This document shows, piece by piece, positions 34,332 through 45,231 of a stretch of 64,000 nucleotides of DNA. The stretch is from Cryphonectria parasitica EP155. Its lineage: Eukaryota > Ascomycota > Sordariomycetes > Diaporthales > Cryphonectriaceae. The notes beneath the pieces are model-generated. The model saw only the letters and a list, made by a program, of their open reading frames with translations. It did not search any database and was not told the DNA's origin. The DNA is taken from the NCBI RefSeq assembly GCF_011745365.1, contig NW_024468910.1, positions 558,001 to 622,000 of the forward strand. The letters run 5' to 3'. The position numbers were made by a program, and so were the translations under genes. Every line of letters starts with the position of its first letter. Position 1 is the first letter of the stretch.

Positions 34332-34873
34332 CTTTCTCTTATTGCTTCAGAATAGATTAACTTGTTAAGAATCTCGCTTCTGCTATTATACTAATCTGTT
34401 AGCGCTCTAGCACTGTTTAGATTCGCTTATTACTAGATTCTTCTTCTTAAGCTATTAGTTCTGCTAATCTGAAAGTATATATGAATCTGTTTAAAGCTTT
34501 TTTTATCGAATATTCTTTAATAACTAGATTTCATTCTATGCTATTAATTATAACTATCTCTCTAAATACAGCTTATTTCTATAAGATCTGGCTAATAGTT
34601 TAATTAATTCGAGAATTATGCTTTTTAAGCTATAAAAGCTTTATAATTAGCTTATGCTATGCTATATTTATAATATTAAAGAAAACTCTGATTATATATT
34701 CTTGAATCAAAATAAATAGATAATTAGTTTCCATATTAATTATACTTTGATTATATGCAACAGATTGTTCTTTTATAGTGCTAAGAATATATAGCTGCTT
34801 TTTTCATTTCTATTATAGTTGTACTTAATTGATAATATATAGAAATATAAAGTTTTTCTGAGTACTATTATCT

Positions 34874-35337
34874 TGTAATGAGCACTGCAGCAATCCGAAG
34901 ATTCCTAAGTACACGAAGGGTTTATGCTAACAAGAGCGGTGTCGAAGTGTCAAGTCCTGGAATACGGAACCGTACAAGTCCTAATAAGCGATGCAAGTGT
35001 TCACTGCCTTTGGGGCTATCAGAGTAGAGAGTAATCTGATACTTAGATTGATAACTGAAGAGCTATGTACTCAATCTATCTGATGGTAATGAGCGTGTGG
35101 TTATATATTCAGCTCTTCAGTATGGACCGTAAGAGTCGGTGGTTGATTGTTGCGGTCCTCTGCCTGGACCGTGAGGACCGATCGTCGACTGCTCCAGTCC
35201 CTTCCTGATTGGTTGCAGCCTGTAACCCTAACTCTAGGTTACGTAATCCTTGTTGGTTGTCCGATGTTGAATCATGACACCGGGTCCTTGTTACTCGTGA
35301 CCTGTTTTGTAACCTGCATGTTGGATGAGTCATAACA
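34874..35337 (-). repeat. Solo LTR inside gypsy F protease
   Basis: 464 bp, TGTAATGAGC...CATAACA as read on plus, with a perfect duplication TATCT (34869-34873, 35338-35342). It is the same subfamily as the gypsy C LTR. It is far less RIP-changed than its host, with CpG retained, so it entered after most decay of F or escaped it. Confidence 0.92.
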
Positions 35338-37641
35338 TATCTAATAGTACGCTATACTTGTATTCATGAATATATATATTGAGCTTAATATAAGCATAAT
35401 CTGCTTTAGAAGCTTTATATAGAAACTGCTCCAATCTAATTATCTGCAGTTCTCTTATAAGCAATTCTAGCTTTTTGAAGTTTTTGAAAATTGCTTAGCT
35501 TTCTCTTAGACTTGCATAGCTGCTTCTCGAGCAAGCTTTTTAGCTTGCTTCTACTCGTATTATTATTATCTCTAATTATCTTTTTATTAATACTAGTTGC
35601 AAATCTTATTATTAATATAAATCATATAGAGTATTATTCTGCATTACTACTATTCTACTTCTTTATTCATATATTATCTAGAGCAGTTGTTTAGCAGCTC
35701 AATATATGTATTGCTATATTGCTTATTAAGAATTCTTCTAAAGTAAAGCTTCTCTGCTTTAATAATCTGAAGAATTTATTCTGATTCTCTGATAGAGAAT
35801 TATTTATATTATATCTTCTCTGAGAAATGTGCTCTATAGCTATAATAAGCACAGAAGATTTATGTTAGCTTGTAATATAAACTGTGAAGTAAGCTGATTC
35901 GAGAATTCTTATCTGGTTGTATTTCAATGTTTTGCAAGAGAATGCAGATAAAGAGCTTTTCTAATTCTATTCTATAGATAAGATACTTAATTTATATTGC
36001 TTTCTTATTCTTTCTGATGCTAAAGAGAAATTTTTCTTTCCGAACTTCTATAAAGCTGTTAAGTTCGCTGTTTCCGAAAGATTCTAATAGATTGCTAGAT
36101 TGTTTGCTCTAGCTTAATCCCTCTGTTGCTTGAGAGGTATTTTCAGCGTTATTTAAGTATTTGTATTAGTAGCTGAGAAGATATTATTTTCTATTCATAT
36201 TTCTAGCTATAGCGCTTAATATGAGTAATAAAGAGTAATGAAGAATGCTATTGCTAAGTTCTATTTTTAGTACTTGAATACTTTATTCAATAATATTAAA
36301 ATAATTCGAATTATTGCTGCTTGTAATTATACTAAGCATATGCTTTTATTCTTCTATTGCTATCTGTTTATAGTATCTAGGTTTTTGAGAAAACTATTCT
36401 GAGCTTTTCTTACTTAAGAGATATATTAAGCAATTATTATTATAGCAGAATATTTAGCTGAAACTTCTATAAATAATAGAGTTCGATACTTGCTTTAAGA
36501 GAATATTTTTATTTAATTAATTAAGTTTTTATTATTAAGCAATATTTACTTAGTATTCTTTCTGAACTAATTGCTATTTATTTTTTCTGAATTAATAGCA
36601 ATTATATAAAATATGCTTCTATTTATTGCAGTTATAGCAAGTAATACTATTCTTTTTACTATACTATTTATTAGCTATATTAAGCTTTATAAGATTAGCA
36701 TATATTATGCTGCTCTAAGCTATGCTATTATATTAACTGCTATTCTTATACTAAAGTTTCTTGTTTGTATTAGCTAGAAACTTCCAAGTTTAGCTTTCTT
36801 CTTTCTTGAACTTCTTTATTCATTATTTATATAAATAGTTATTAATGCGGATTATCTGATTTGAGAATATTACAAAGTTTTTCAGTTAATTCTATTTGAA
36901 GATCTCATTCTTAATATTATTCTTAAATCTCTTATAATAATATTTTATAAGATTCTTATCTTTCTATAAGAATTATACTAAGAGCTATTTAAATCTAATT
37001 ATATAAGTAGAAGCTAATTTGATCTGTTTAAGATTTATAAGCTGCTAAGCTATAATATATTCTTTATTAAAATTATTAAAGATCTTCTTAAGAGCTTTTT
37101 CGAAACTTATAAAGAAATCAAATATATTCTTAGTATTCTGAATATATGTATTAGAGTTATTCTAATACTTCAAGTAATTATATAGAGAAAGCTTGTATTA
37201 AATAAGAATATTTTTTTTGAAATAAGTTTCTATAAGAATAACTTTCTCAGATTCCTTAGTAAACTGAATTATATAATATAGAAAGTATGCTCTGCAGTAA
37301 GTAAGAAATTTATATAGCATCTTTTAATTGCTATTATATATAGCAAGCTTATTCATCTTATATACTTTTCTAGCATTATTAGTAATTATAGAAATAAGTT
37401 ATGCCTGCTAAGCTTATTAAGCTTACTATTTTAGCTGAGCTTGCTAATTAGCAATAGTAACACTCTGCACTTATTGCTGATTATACAGATTCTAAATACG
37501 CTGAGTAAGCTGATATATCTAGTTAATTAGTTCTTTCTAAATAGAAGCATATAAGAATAAGAAGAATTCTTGAGAAGCTATTATATTCTATATTGCTTAA
37601 GAGAATAATACTGAATTATTCTTGAATAAGAATTATCAAAA

Positions 37642-38089
37642 TGTAATAAGCACTGCAGTAATTTAGAGATTCTAAAGTATATAAAGAGTTTATGCTAACA
37701 AGAGCAGTGCTAAGTATAAGCTTTGAATATGAAAATACAACTAGGATAACTATGCAAGTATTTACTGCCTTTGGAGCTAATAAAGTAAGAGAGTAATCTG
37801 ATACTTAAATTGATAACTAAAGAGCTATATATAATAATCTATCTAATGGTAATGAATGTATAACTATATATTTAGCTCTTTGTTATAGCTTATCTTGAAT
37901 TATTAGCAATTTAAGTAATTCAAGTAATTCAGGCTCATTGAATTATCTACTAATCTAATAATCCGTTTCTGCTGTAATCCTTGTTCTGAATTATATAATC
38001 ACTATTGATTATCTGATGTTGAGTTGTAATACCTGATTCCTTGTTTGATAAGCCTATTCTGCAACCTGCATGTTGAATGAGTTATAATA
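37642..38089 (-). repeat. 5' LTR of gypsy F
   Basis: TGTAATAAGC...GAGTTATAATA, about 448 bp, strongly AT-shifted. The middle segment is unlike the B subtype. Confidence 0.8.
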
Positions 38090-38932
38090 CTTGAATAATC
38101 TATTCCTATTCTCATACTAGGAATTATTTATATTTAATCTTTTCTAAAAAATATAACTTATAATTATAACTAATATATAAGATTTAAGCAATTCTATAAT
38201 AATTTTAATATATATAATTAATTCTAGAATCTTTATACTAAACTGATTTTATATTATAAATAGAAATATAAATAAAGAATTCTCTAAAGCTGAATTTATA
38301 TACTATATATTCTATATTGTATATAGAAATATAATAATATATACTAATAAAATCGAATATATTGCAAAGTATTACTAAGTTTGCTTTACTAGAATTAATA
38401 ATTTTCAATAAATTGCTAATAAGCTTTAATAAATTATCTAATTGCTTATTAAAAAATACTTCTTTAAATACTTACAAGAGTTATTCTATCTATTATTGCT
38501 TATAGTATTCTAAGAAATATCTTTCTTTATTATTTTCTCTAAAAGCTAATTCTTTTTCAAAGATGCTAGAGCAATCTGAGTTGCTATTATTTAAAACTGT
38601 ATTATAGATTAATTTCTTTCTTCTTATTGCTAATTGCTTAATCTTTCTTTATAATACTTTCAGAAACTATTCTAAACTTTTCTTGCTTAAAAGATATATT
38701 AAGTAGTTATTATTATAATAGAATATTTAGCTAAGATTTTTATAATTAATAAAATTCAATACTTACTTTAAGAAAATGTTTTTGCTTAGCTAATTAAGTT
38801 ATTATATTTATATTATATTAAGCTATTATTCTTTGAAAATAAGCTTTTATTATTAGAGATTACTTCTTCTAGTATGCTGTAGTTAGCAATAATTATTCTG
38901 AGAAATGCATATATAAGTTCTTCTGCTATACT
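38090..38932 (-). mobile_element. Gypsy G remnant
   Basis: Extremely AT-rich minus-oriented sequence resembling the gag-protease spacer (38090-38800). It then jumps to an integrase piece (about 38840-38930, matching EEVIS and the core region). The jump indicates an internal deletion. It stops abruptly at 38932. Confidence 0.65.
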
Positions 38933-39660
38933 TGTCAGGTGGAAAGGTTGCAAAGGCAATGTGGCGAGGTCTTTCTCTCTTTCAGGGGCATACAACCAGA
39001 ATAACATTGAGGCCTAAGGAGCTAAGTTCTGCTCAGCAGTGCTGACGTGGCTAGAAAGCCGCTTTATAGCCGCATATTGCTTAGTCATCCGTAATCCAGC
39101 TGGCTTAGCTGGCTCTGAGCCTTGCTGGCACAATCGGCCCTGACAATACTGCTGTTGTGGTGGCCAGGGTGGTAGTCCATGGGACATGGAGTACAGTGGG
39201 TCAAGGGTCCTCATACATATAAAGGATACCACCCACTTTTCAAATTCTTTAGCTAGAGGCAAGAAAAAAGCATTCTTTTCTCTCCTTTCAATTTTGAACC
39301 CTTTGGACAGGTCTAAGACAGGTTTTTCACCCTGTTCTTGCGCCCGTGTGGCCTTAGTTTGCTGTCCTCATCTGTACAGGCACGCTTGGGTTGCACGAGC
39401 CCTTGCCCATTGCTTCGGCAGCTGTTTGTCCCTTTTTTCTTTCGAGGGCGACGGCGCCCTAGTTCTGGTTCAGTATCTGCAAGTAACTCTGATAAGCTCG
39501 ACTTGCCTGCAGATAGAAATAATAGAACAAAGATTCTATCTGCAATATCACTGCTTAAGCTTAGAAGAAGCATTATTTAAGTATATTTTCAGTATAGATC
39601 GGTATTAGAGACTTTTTGACTGTTTAGTAGTAACCTTGTATAACACTATCAAAATCAAGT
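38933..39660 (+). mobile_element. Possible LTR of another retrotransposon
   Basis: A sudden change to normal base composition at TGTCAGGTGG (38933). A TATA-like tataaagg lies near 39218-39226 and C/T-rich leader-like sequence follows. The right end and a matching duplication of atact (38928-38932) were not found. It contains no convincing gene; short frames on both strands look accidental. Confidence 0.35.
39508..39544. repeat. 11-bp perfect inverted repeat
   Basis: TGCAGATAGAA (39508-39518) and TTCTATCTGCA (39534-39544) flank a 15-nt loop. It lies between the transposon block and the gene island. Confidence 0.6.
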
Positions 39661-39816
39661 ATACAATGAGTCTTATATACATATGCTAAACCAAGTCCCA
39701 TCAACAAAGTAAATTTGGGTGTTGGATGACAATCCAGGCACGTCGACCACGGTTAGCGGTGCGACGGGATACTGATACACATGCACATCTCTCCCTCTAC
39801 CCTCTCCCCTATCTCT

Positions 39817-42800
39817 CTACCGGAACAACCACAACCCCGAATTGTGCGTCTTCTGGTGTGCCGTCGTGCCAGACAACAACCCGTCTCTCCGGCTCTGATT
39901 CCCGGCGGATTGCATTTCCTCGCGAATTCCGCCGAGCTTGCGCTCGCGATTCATCCATTTCGTCGTCCACCACGAGTTCCAACCAGCGGTTTGGTCTTGT
40001 ATCTGCTGCTCCGCGCGGCTATCGCTCAACTCGTCTTCTTCGCGCGCCTCCTCATCCGCCGGCTGCAATTCCTCGAACTCGAACAGCTGAGACACCGCGC
40101 CGGGCTTTTCGCCTTCGGCGACTGGGGGCTCGTTGGTCCAGGGCTGTGTGTCGGGTAGGTCATCATCGTACTGGGAGTCTAGAGGCACGTCCTTGTTCGC
40201 CCCGCTGACGATGGGGTCAAACTCGTAGTCCTCATCATCCACGACCTCGTCGTCATCATCCTCGACCTTGCCACTCTCTTTGTTCTGGCTGCTACCCCAC
40301 ATGTACGGCCGCAGCTGCGAGGAGAGCTTGGCCTCGTCGTGTGAGTCGGCCTCGCTGCCGACTAAGATCGCCGACGTGTGCCCCGACTGCACCTCTGACG
40401 CCGCCATCGGATCAAGGTCAGACGGCTCCGCCCCGTCTACGCCGTTCAGGCTCGATTCTGACTCTGTGGTTCCCTCTTCCCATTCGATGACCTCAGGCGA
40501 AATAGCGTCCTGACGCGCCTGTTCTTCTTCGCTTGCATAGACTTGATCAAACGACAAGGCGTCGTCCTGCGCCAGATCAAGGTCAGACGGCTCCGCCGCG
40601 ACTTTGTCATTCAGGCTCGCTTCTGAGGCTGTGGTTCCGTCGTCTACTTCGACGTGCTTATGGGGAACAGCATCCTGCCGCGCTTGTTCTTCCTCACTCG
40701 CGTACTTTTGGTCAAACGACAAGGCGTCGTCCTCATCGACCGGGTCCACAAAATCTTGTCTTGCGGCCCGGGTGTGAGAAAGGGCCGTTTGATAATTCTC
40801 AACCTCTAGGTTTCCGCTGGATCTGCTTAGAGAGTCTACAGGCTGAGCACTCTTCCTGGCAGCTTGGTCATTTGGAGACTGTGCGTTGGGCGATGCGACC
40901 TCCTCTAGGCCTTTCTGCGAGCCTAGCTTGCTAGAACTCGGTTTCAGATCTTCTTGCCACGCAACAGACGCCCCAACAGTGCCGCGAGCCTGTCTTGTTC
41001 CGGATTTCAGCGACGACCGAAGCGGAGGGTGGGTTTCTGAGCCCCGCAAGTTGGCAATGGAAGCGCGGCTAACTCGTATCTGGCCTCTAACCGCCCGGGG
41101 TCGTACGATTTTTCGGTTAGACGACAGCGGCTTGACGCAACGCAGCTGCGCCGCGCTTGCTCGCTCTACTCGGTCCGTCTGGGGTTTCAGCATTGCAGCG
41201 GCACGAGCCGCAGCAGCGTTTTTCCTCTTTGGAATTCTGATCACGCGCGTGCCATTGGCGACGGCGGTGCTGCCGGACATGGGCTGGGCCGTATGTTGAC
41301 GCTTGGATGACTCCTGCGGGGCGAGGCGCGACTCGGTCCACTTGCGCTTGGCGGACCGCTGCTCCATTCTCTTGGCCAGGGCGCTCACGCCGGGTTTGTC
41401 GATCAGGATGCCCGACGCCCAGTCCTTGGCATGTTCCGAGGAAAGGCGGCCGCCAATCAGGTACTCGAGCAGCGGCTGGACGCGATAGTCTGCGCCGTAG
41501 CTGGCTTCGATCCAGGCATCTTTGTCTTTGTAGGACAGTGTGCGCAGGCGTTTCTCGCAGCCGGCTAGCAGCCGCACGCCCAGGTGACCGAGCTCGACAG
41601 CGTCGCCCTTCTGGGCCTTCACCACCTCCTCGTTGCGGTACTTGAGGGTCGACACGGTGAACCCAAACACCTTGACGGTGCACACGGGGTCGGTCTGGAC
41701 GACAGCCTCGTCGTCCGCCTTTTCCGTAATGGGGTTCTCTGTGGCTGCCCCTGGGATGATGAGAATCTCACGGCTGGTGAGCCCGCCGTGTGCCATGTCG
41801 TGCGAGTGCACATGGCATATAGCGCTGCACAACTGCTGAAAGATGAACAACCGCTCCCTGGGCCCGAGCGTGTCCTCGCCGGCAGCCTCCAGGTCGAGCA
41901 GGGTGCCAAGCGTCTCCGTGTTGTCGGGGACAAAATCTCCGATGGCCCACGGCAGGTTATTCGGCTTCGACCGAGAGTCATCGGCGGCGTAGACAGCCAC
42001 TTCTACGAAGTTGTACACGTTGGGCTGGAAAAAGAGAGCAATAACCAACAGTCTCAGTATAGGTTGGTTCGCGGGTTGATTGTAAATGACTGTTTGCGGA
42101 TCCAACTTACATAGTACGGGAGAAATGGAGCTAGGGCGCAATATACCACCACCTTGTTCACTTGAACTTCCAACACGGGGGAGGGACTATTAGGCTCTAC
42201 CATCGGCTGCTAGGCAGAGAGTAGCTGTTTCGGAGGGCTCCAGACGGTAAAAAACGGCTTCGCGAGGATGCTCGTAGGGGCGCCGGTCCCCATGTACAGG
42301 TACGTCGCCGTCGGCTTGGACTTGGACTTGGACGTGCTGATACGCATGTTGTTGTGGCGTGTGTCGACGCCGATGTGCATGCTCGGAAAGTATGTCGGCG
42401 GGCTGCGGTGGGTGTGCGAGGCCAGGTGGATCACTGGCCCCACTATCGCCAGCCAACCTAGCTATAGCCTCAATTAGCCAGCTTTTTTCTTCCCTTCCTT
42501 TCTTTTCCTCCCTTTTTTCCTTCCCTAAGCGCAGTTCAATACAGTTTATTTCCAATAGTGGGCCTCGAGTTCGAATGCGTGAGCCAACTTGCGGCGGCGT
42601 GCGTCTTGGACAGGCGTAAGCTTCGGCACCCACATGCGGAACTGGAGCCGCGAGATGGTGATGAGGAGGCAGCCGTCTTGCGGCACCGGGAAGTGTTTGC
42701 CCTTCTCTACCGCATGCGACGTCGACCAGCCCGCGTCCGGGTCCGCGTCTAGCGTCGCGTACCTCACCCTCTCGGTCAGCACGCCCACGCGCACCATTAC

Positions 42801-43256
42801 CTGCTTGTTGGCATTGGGCTGCGGGTAAAGGTCGATGCTGATCGTCTTCCGACTGATGCCCGTCTGGTTGTTCTCAGCGAGCTCAAAGTCGCACGCGCAA
42901 TTATCTTTGGCCCGCTGCTTCGGGTGGCTCTTACCCGCGAGCTCAGCCTCTTCCGGGTCCAGCGACCCGAGGATGTAGGCGCTGTTGTTCTTGGGCATGC
43001 TCGTCTTACTCATCTTTTCCAGCGGCAGCGCGAAGAACGGACCCCACAGCTCCTCGCGCGGGTTGCTGCCCATCCACGCGTCAGTGCTATGATTATCATG
43101 AGCCGTAGAGTCGAAACGAAACTCTGAGTTGTGGTCCGCGATCGCCTTCACCGATTTCTCCGCCACTGTGTTGTTGTCAGTGACTATGCGGAACGAACCG
43201 AGCATGACCAGATACTGGCTCAGGTCCAGAGAGTCGGTTCCCTCTGGGGGATTCAT
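39817..43256 (-). CDS. FHA-domain protein with pseudokinase domain and repeat-rich acidic tail
   Basis: Three or more exons. Exon 1 starts MNPPEGTDSL at 43256 and carries an FHA-like fold at residues 94-215: YILGSLDPEE, then NNQTGISRKTISIDLY (the GISRK loop that binds phosphothreonine), then LLITISRLQFRMWV. An intron near 42.45-42.55 kb is not resolved. The next exon has RHNNMRISTSKS and a glycine-loop-like YLYMGTGAPTSILAKPFF. An intron at 42025-42110 (GTAAGT...TTTCCAG) leads to the large exon. That exon gives the kinase C-lobe, but HRD reads MAHGGL and DFG reads VFGF, so catalytic Asp are missing: a pseudokinase. The tail has a tandem repeat with DDALSFDQ (about 40400-40740) and acidic runs. 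In-frame TAG at 42210-42212 may be a real nonsense change or an unseen intron. Fungal FHA kinases act in checkpoint or meiotic signalling; the role here is unknown. Confidence 0.68.
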
Positions 43257-44130
43257 GGCTGTCGCTTGTCAAAACTAGTCAAAAGAAAAAAGTTGCTGAA
43301 AGGTGGCTGTGCCCGTGGGTGGTGGAACAAGCATTGGGCCTTGCAGGAGCGCAATGTCGGAATTGAGAAAGAAAAGAAAATGGAAGAAGACAAGTTTAGG
43401 TGGATAGGTTCGATGAAGGACTGAGGAGGGGGGTAGAAGGCTATGAGAGAAGGGCTGCGCGCTAGGATGGTTGCTACGTAGGTGATTGGCACTGACAACT
43501 GGTGGCGGGGATACGCTTGCGACCCCTGCATGTTATTCTCACTCACTTGGAACGGGATCAGAGAGGCGTCATGACAGCCATTGGATTACAGCCATTGGAT
43601 CAGATCTCATGCAGACCTGGTTCGTGGCCTTCCTTCTTATTGGTCAAGCTATCTCGTTGCCCAGGTACCTAACTCACGGGCTCTACTACCCGATTGGACC
43701 CCGAGCGCGCGTCTCCCTTTCCTGTCATCCCTGCAGCCCGGCACGTCATGCGCCTCATGCCATTATCTCATTGGTTACTTCTGTGCATGCGACGCGGTTT
43801 GTCCGCTCCGCTCCTGTCTCCCCTTTCCTCGGCCTTTCGGACCTATCTGTTTCAGGTTCAGGCGAGGTAAGGCGGTTTGGAGCGCTATTTTGGCCATGCT
43901 CCTTGGCCTCTATTGGTCAAGGTGTTTGGCCCGGAAGAAGTCCTCGCAGCCTGAATGTCCGCACTCCTGAGGCCGACGCGGGTGCGATCCTTTGCACTTT
44001 GGGCAAGCTGCCCATGGGCCAAAACCAGGCTGCGCCCGTGCAATTTGTTGATGATGATGCTTGTTCAGCAAGTCGTATTCTTTGGGTTTCCAAACACCCC
44101 AGAGAACTGGTGGAGTTGGAAGTGGTACCC

Positions 44131-45231
44131 TTAACCCTTTCTAGGACGTTGCGTGCGTCTATACTGCTTTCTCGTGTCGACCCTACCGTCGAGAACTCCA
44201 GTGCTGGCCGGCGTCTGGTTTGTCTTTTTTTTCTGGTTTCGTAAGGAGCGCTTCTCGATGTCGATAATGCTCTTGGTGTTCAAGCCGTACGCCATTCTAG
44301 ATGACTTCCCAGATGCTGTTGATGCGAAGCTGCTGCCCATGGCTGGACCCGAGTTTTTGCTGTCTTCTGAGAAATTTAGGGCCGCTCTTGATGCCACATT
44401 CCCCCTTATCATAGTCCTAAGTTGAGAACCGTCTTTCTGTGATTCCTGTGATTCCTGTGATTCCTGTGCTTTCTGTGTTCTCGGTCGTGTCCTGTTTGGT
44501 CTTGCGGCTTGGCTTTTCCGCACTTTCCCTGGCTGCCGGGCTCGCAATGCTTGTGGAGTCGCTGGTTGAGAGACCGTCCCCTGAGCCGTCTGCTGAGTAG
44601 AAGAAGCGCTTTCCAATCCCACTTGCCGCACTTGTTCGACCATAGCCTCGTGATATTTCTGCTCCGCCTCCGCCGCAATGGGCTCCAAATTCTCTAGTTC
44701 CACCTTCCAGAACTCATCCAGCGGGATCTTTTGCATATGCTCTCGCGCCTCGGCCTTGGTGGCTTCCATCTTGTGCAAAATGTCGCACAGAGTGTCGGCG
44801 ACATGCCGCCAGTAGCCATCAGACTGTCCTTCGTGGTTGCTTCCGTCGCCAAAGAGGTGCAAACCGCGCCTCCAAAACCCTCCCTTCTCCGCCATGAGCA
44901 TTATGAACTGTAACAAGGCAGAGACCCTGCAGAGTTGGTACCATGCGTCCGGAATGTCGCGCTGCACCTGGTCCACTGCGTCTCCGTCGGGCAACGAAGG
45001 CCACAGCCCCGCGCACTGCTGCCTGGCAGGCATGGGCCTGGCCTCTGGCTCGAGTAGCTCAAAATCTGGCGTAGCTTTCCTCCTTTTCCTCGCCAGATTT
45101 TCCAGGTCCTGCCCGATCATGAGATACCCCGTGTTGAAAAAGGTAGCCTCTTCTCCGTTAGCAAGGCGCGTATTGCCAGGCAACTCGTCCTCCGAAGCCT
45201 GGCTACCGCCGGTTGGGCTGCCTATGGCCAT
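44131..45231 (-). CDS. Hypothetical protein, 366 aa
   Basis: Uninterrupted single-exon frame starting MAIGSPTGGSQ. I do not recognise the family. Residues 30-200 look folded: FFNTGYLMIGQDLENLARKR, DAWYQLCRVSALLQFIMLMA, GYWRHVADTLCDILHKME. Residues 200-366 are low complexity, basic and Ser/Gln rich. They include a QES tripeptide repeat from a 9-bp tandem repeat, and an RTRPRTQ stretch suggesting nuclear or nucleic-acid contact. Base composition and codon use match the neighbouring FHA gene on the same strand, and no RIP-type stops are present. A real gene is likely. Confidence 0.65.
   Translation of the reverse strand: MAIGSPTGGSQASEDELPGNTRLANGEEATFFNTGYLMIGQDLENLARKRRKATPDFELLEPEARPMPARQQCAGLWPSLPDGDAVDQVQRDIPDAWYQLCRVSALLQFIMLMAEKGGFWRRGLHLFGDGSNHEGQSDGYWRHVADTLCDILHKMEATKAEAREHMQKIPLDEFWKVELENLEPIAAEAEQKYHEAMVEQVRQVGLESASSTQQTAQGTVSQPATPQALRARQPGKVRKSQAARPNRTRPRTQKAQESQESQESQKDGSQLRTMIRGNVASRAALNFSEDSKNSGPAMGSSFASTASGKSSRMAYGLNTKSIIDIEKRSLRNQKKKTNQTPASTGVLDGRVDTRKQYRRTQRPRKG
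44441..44476. repeat. 9-bp coding minisatellite
   Basis: GATTCCTGT repeated three times exactly, then once as GCTTTCTGT. It encodes the QES repeats on minus in the hypothetical protein. Confidence 0.8.

Larger units (their letters stand above)
34332..38089 (-). mobile_element. Gypsy F, 5' part (interrupted by a solo LTR)
   Basis: On minus this runs from its 5' LTR (37642-38089) through gag and the spacer to protease/linker, ending at 34332 next to gypsy E. Almost every CpA/TpG has become TpA, so no frame exceeds about 70 codons. Gag landmarks remain: a degraded Q/A block near 37400-37450 and a decayed zinc knuckle near 36600-36650. Confidence 0.78.

Noticed and set aside
41117..42114. Several long frames on both strands inside the FHA/pseudokinase gene
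   Set aside because: Shadows in GC-rich coding sequence; none has a recognisable motif.
43486..44244. Plus-strand frame of 252 codons
   Set aside because: Overlaps the 3' end of the minus-strand hypothetical gene and the FHA gene promoter. It has no domain and an irregular composition.
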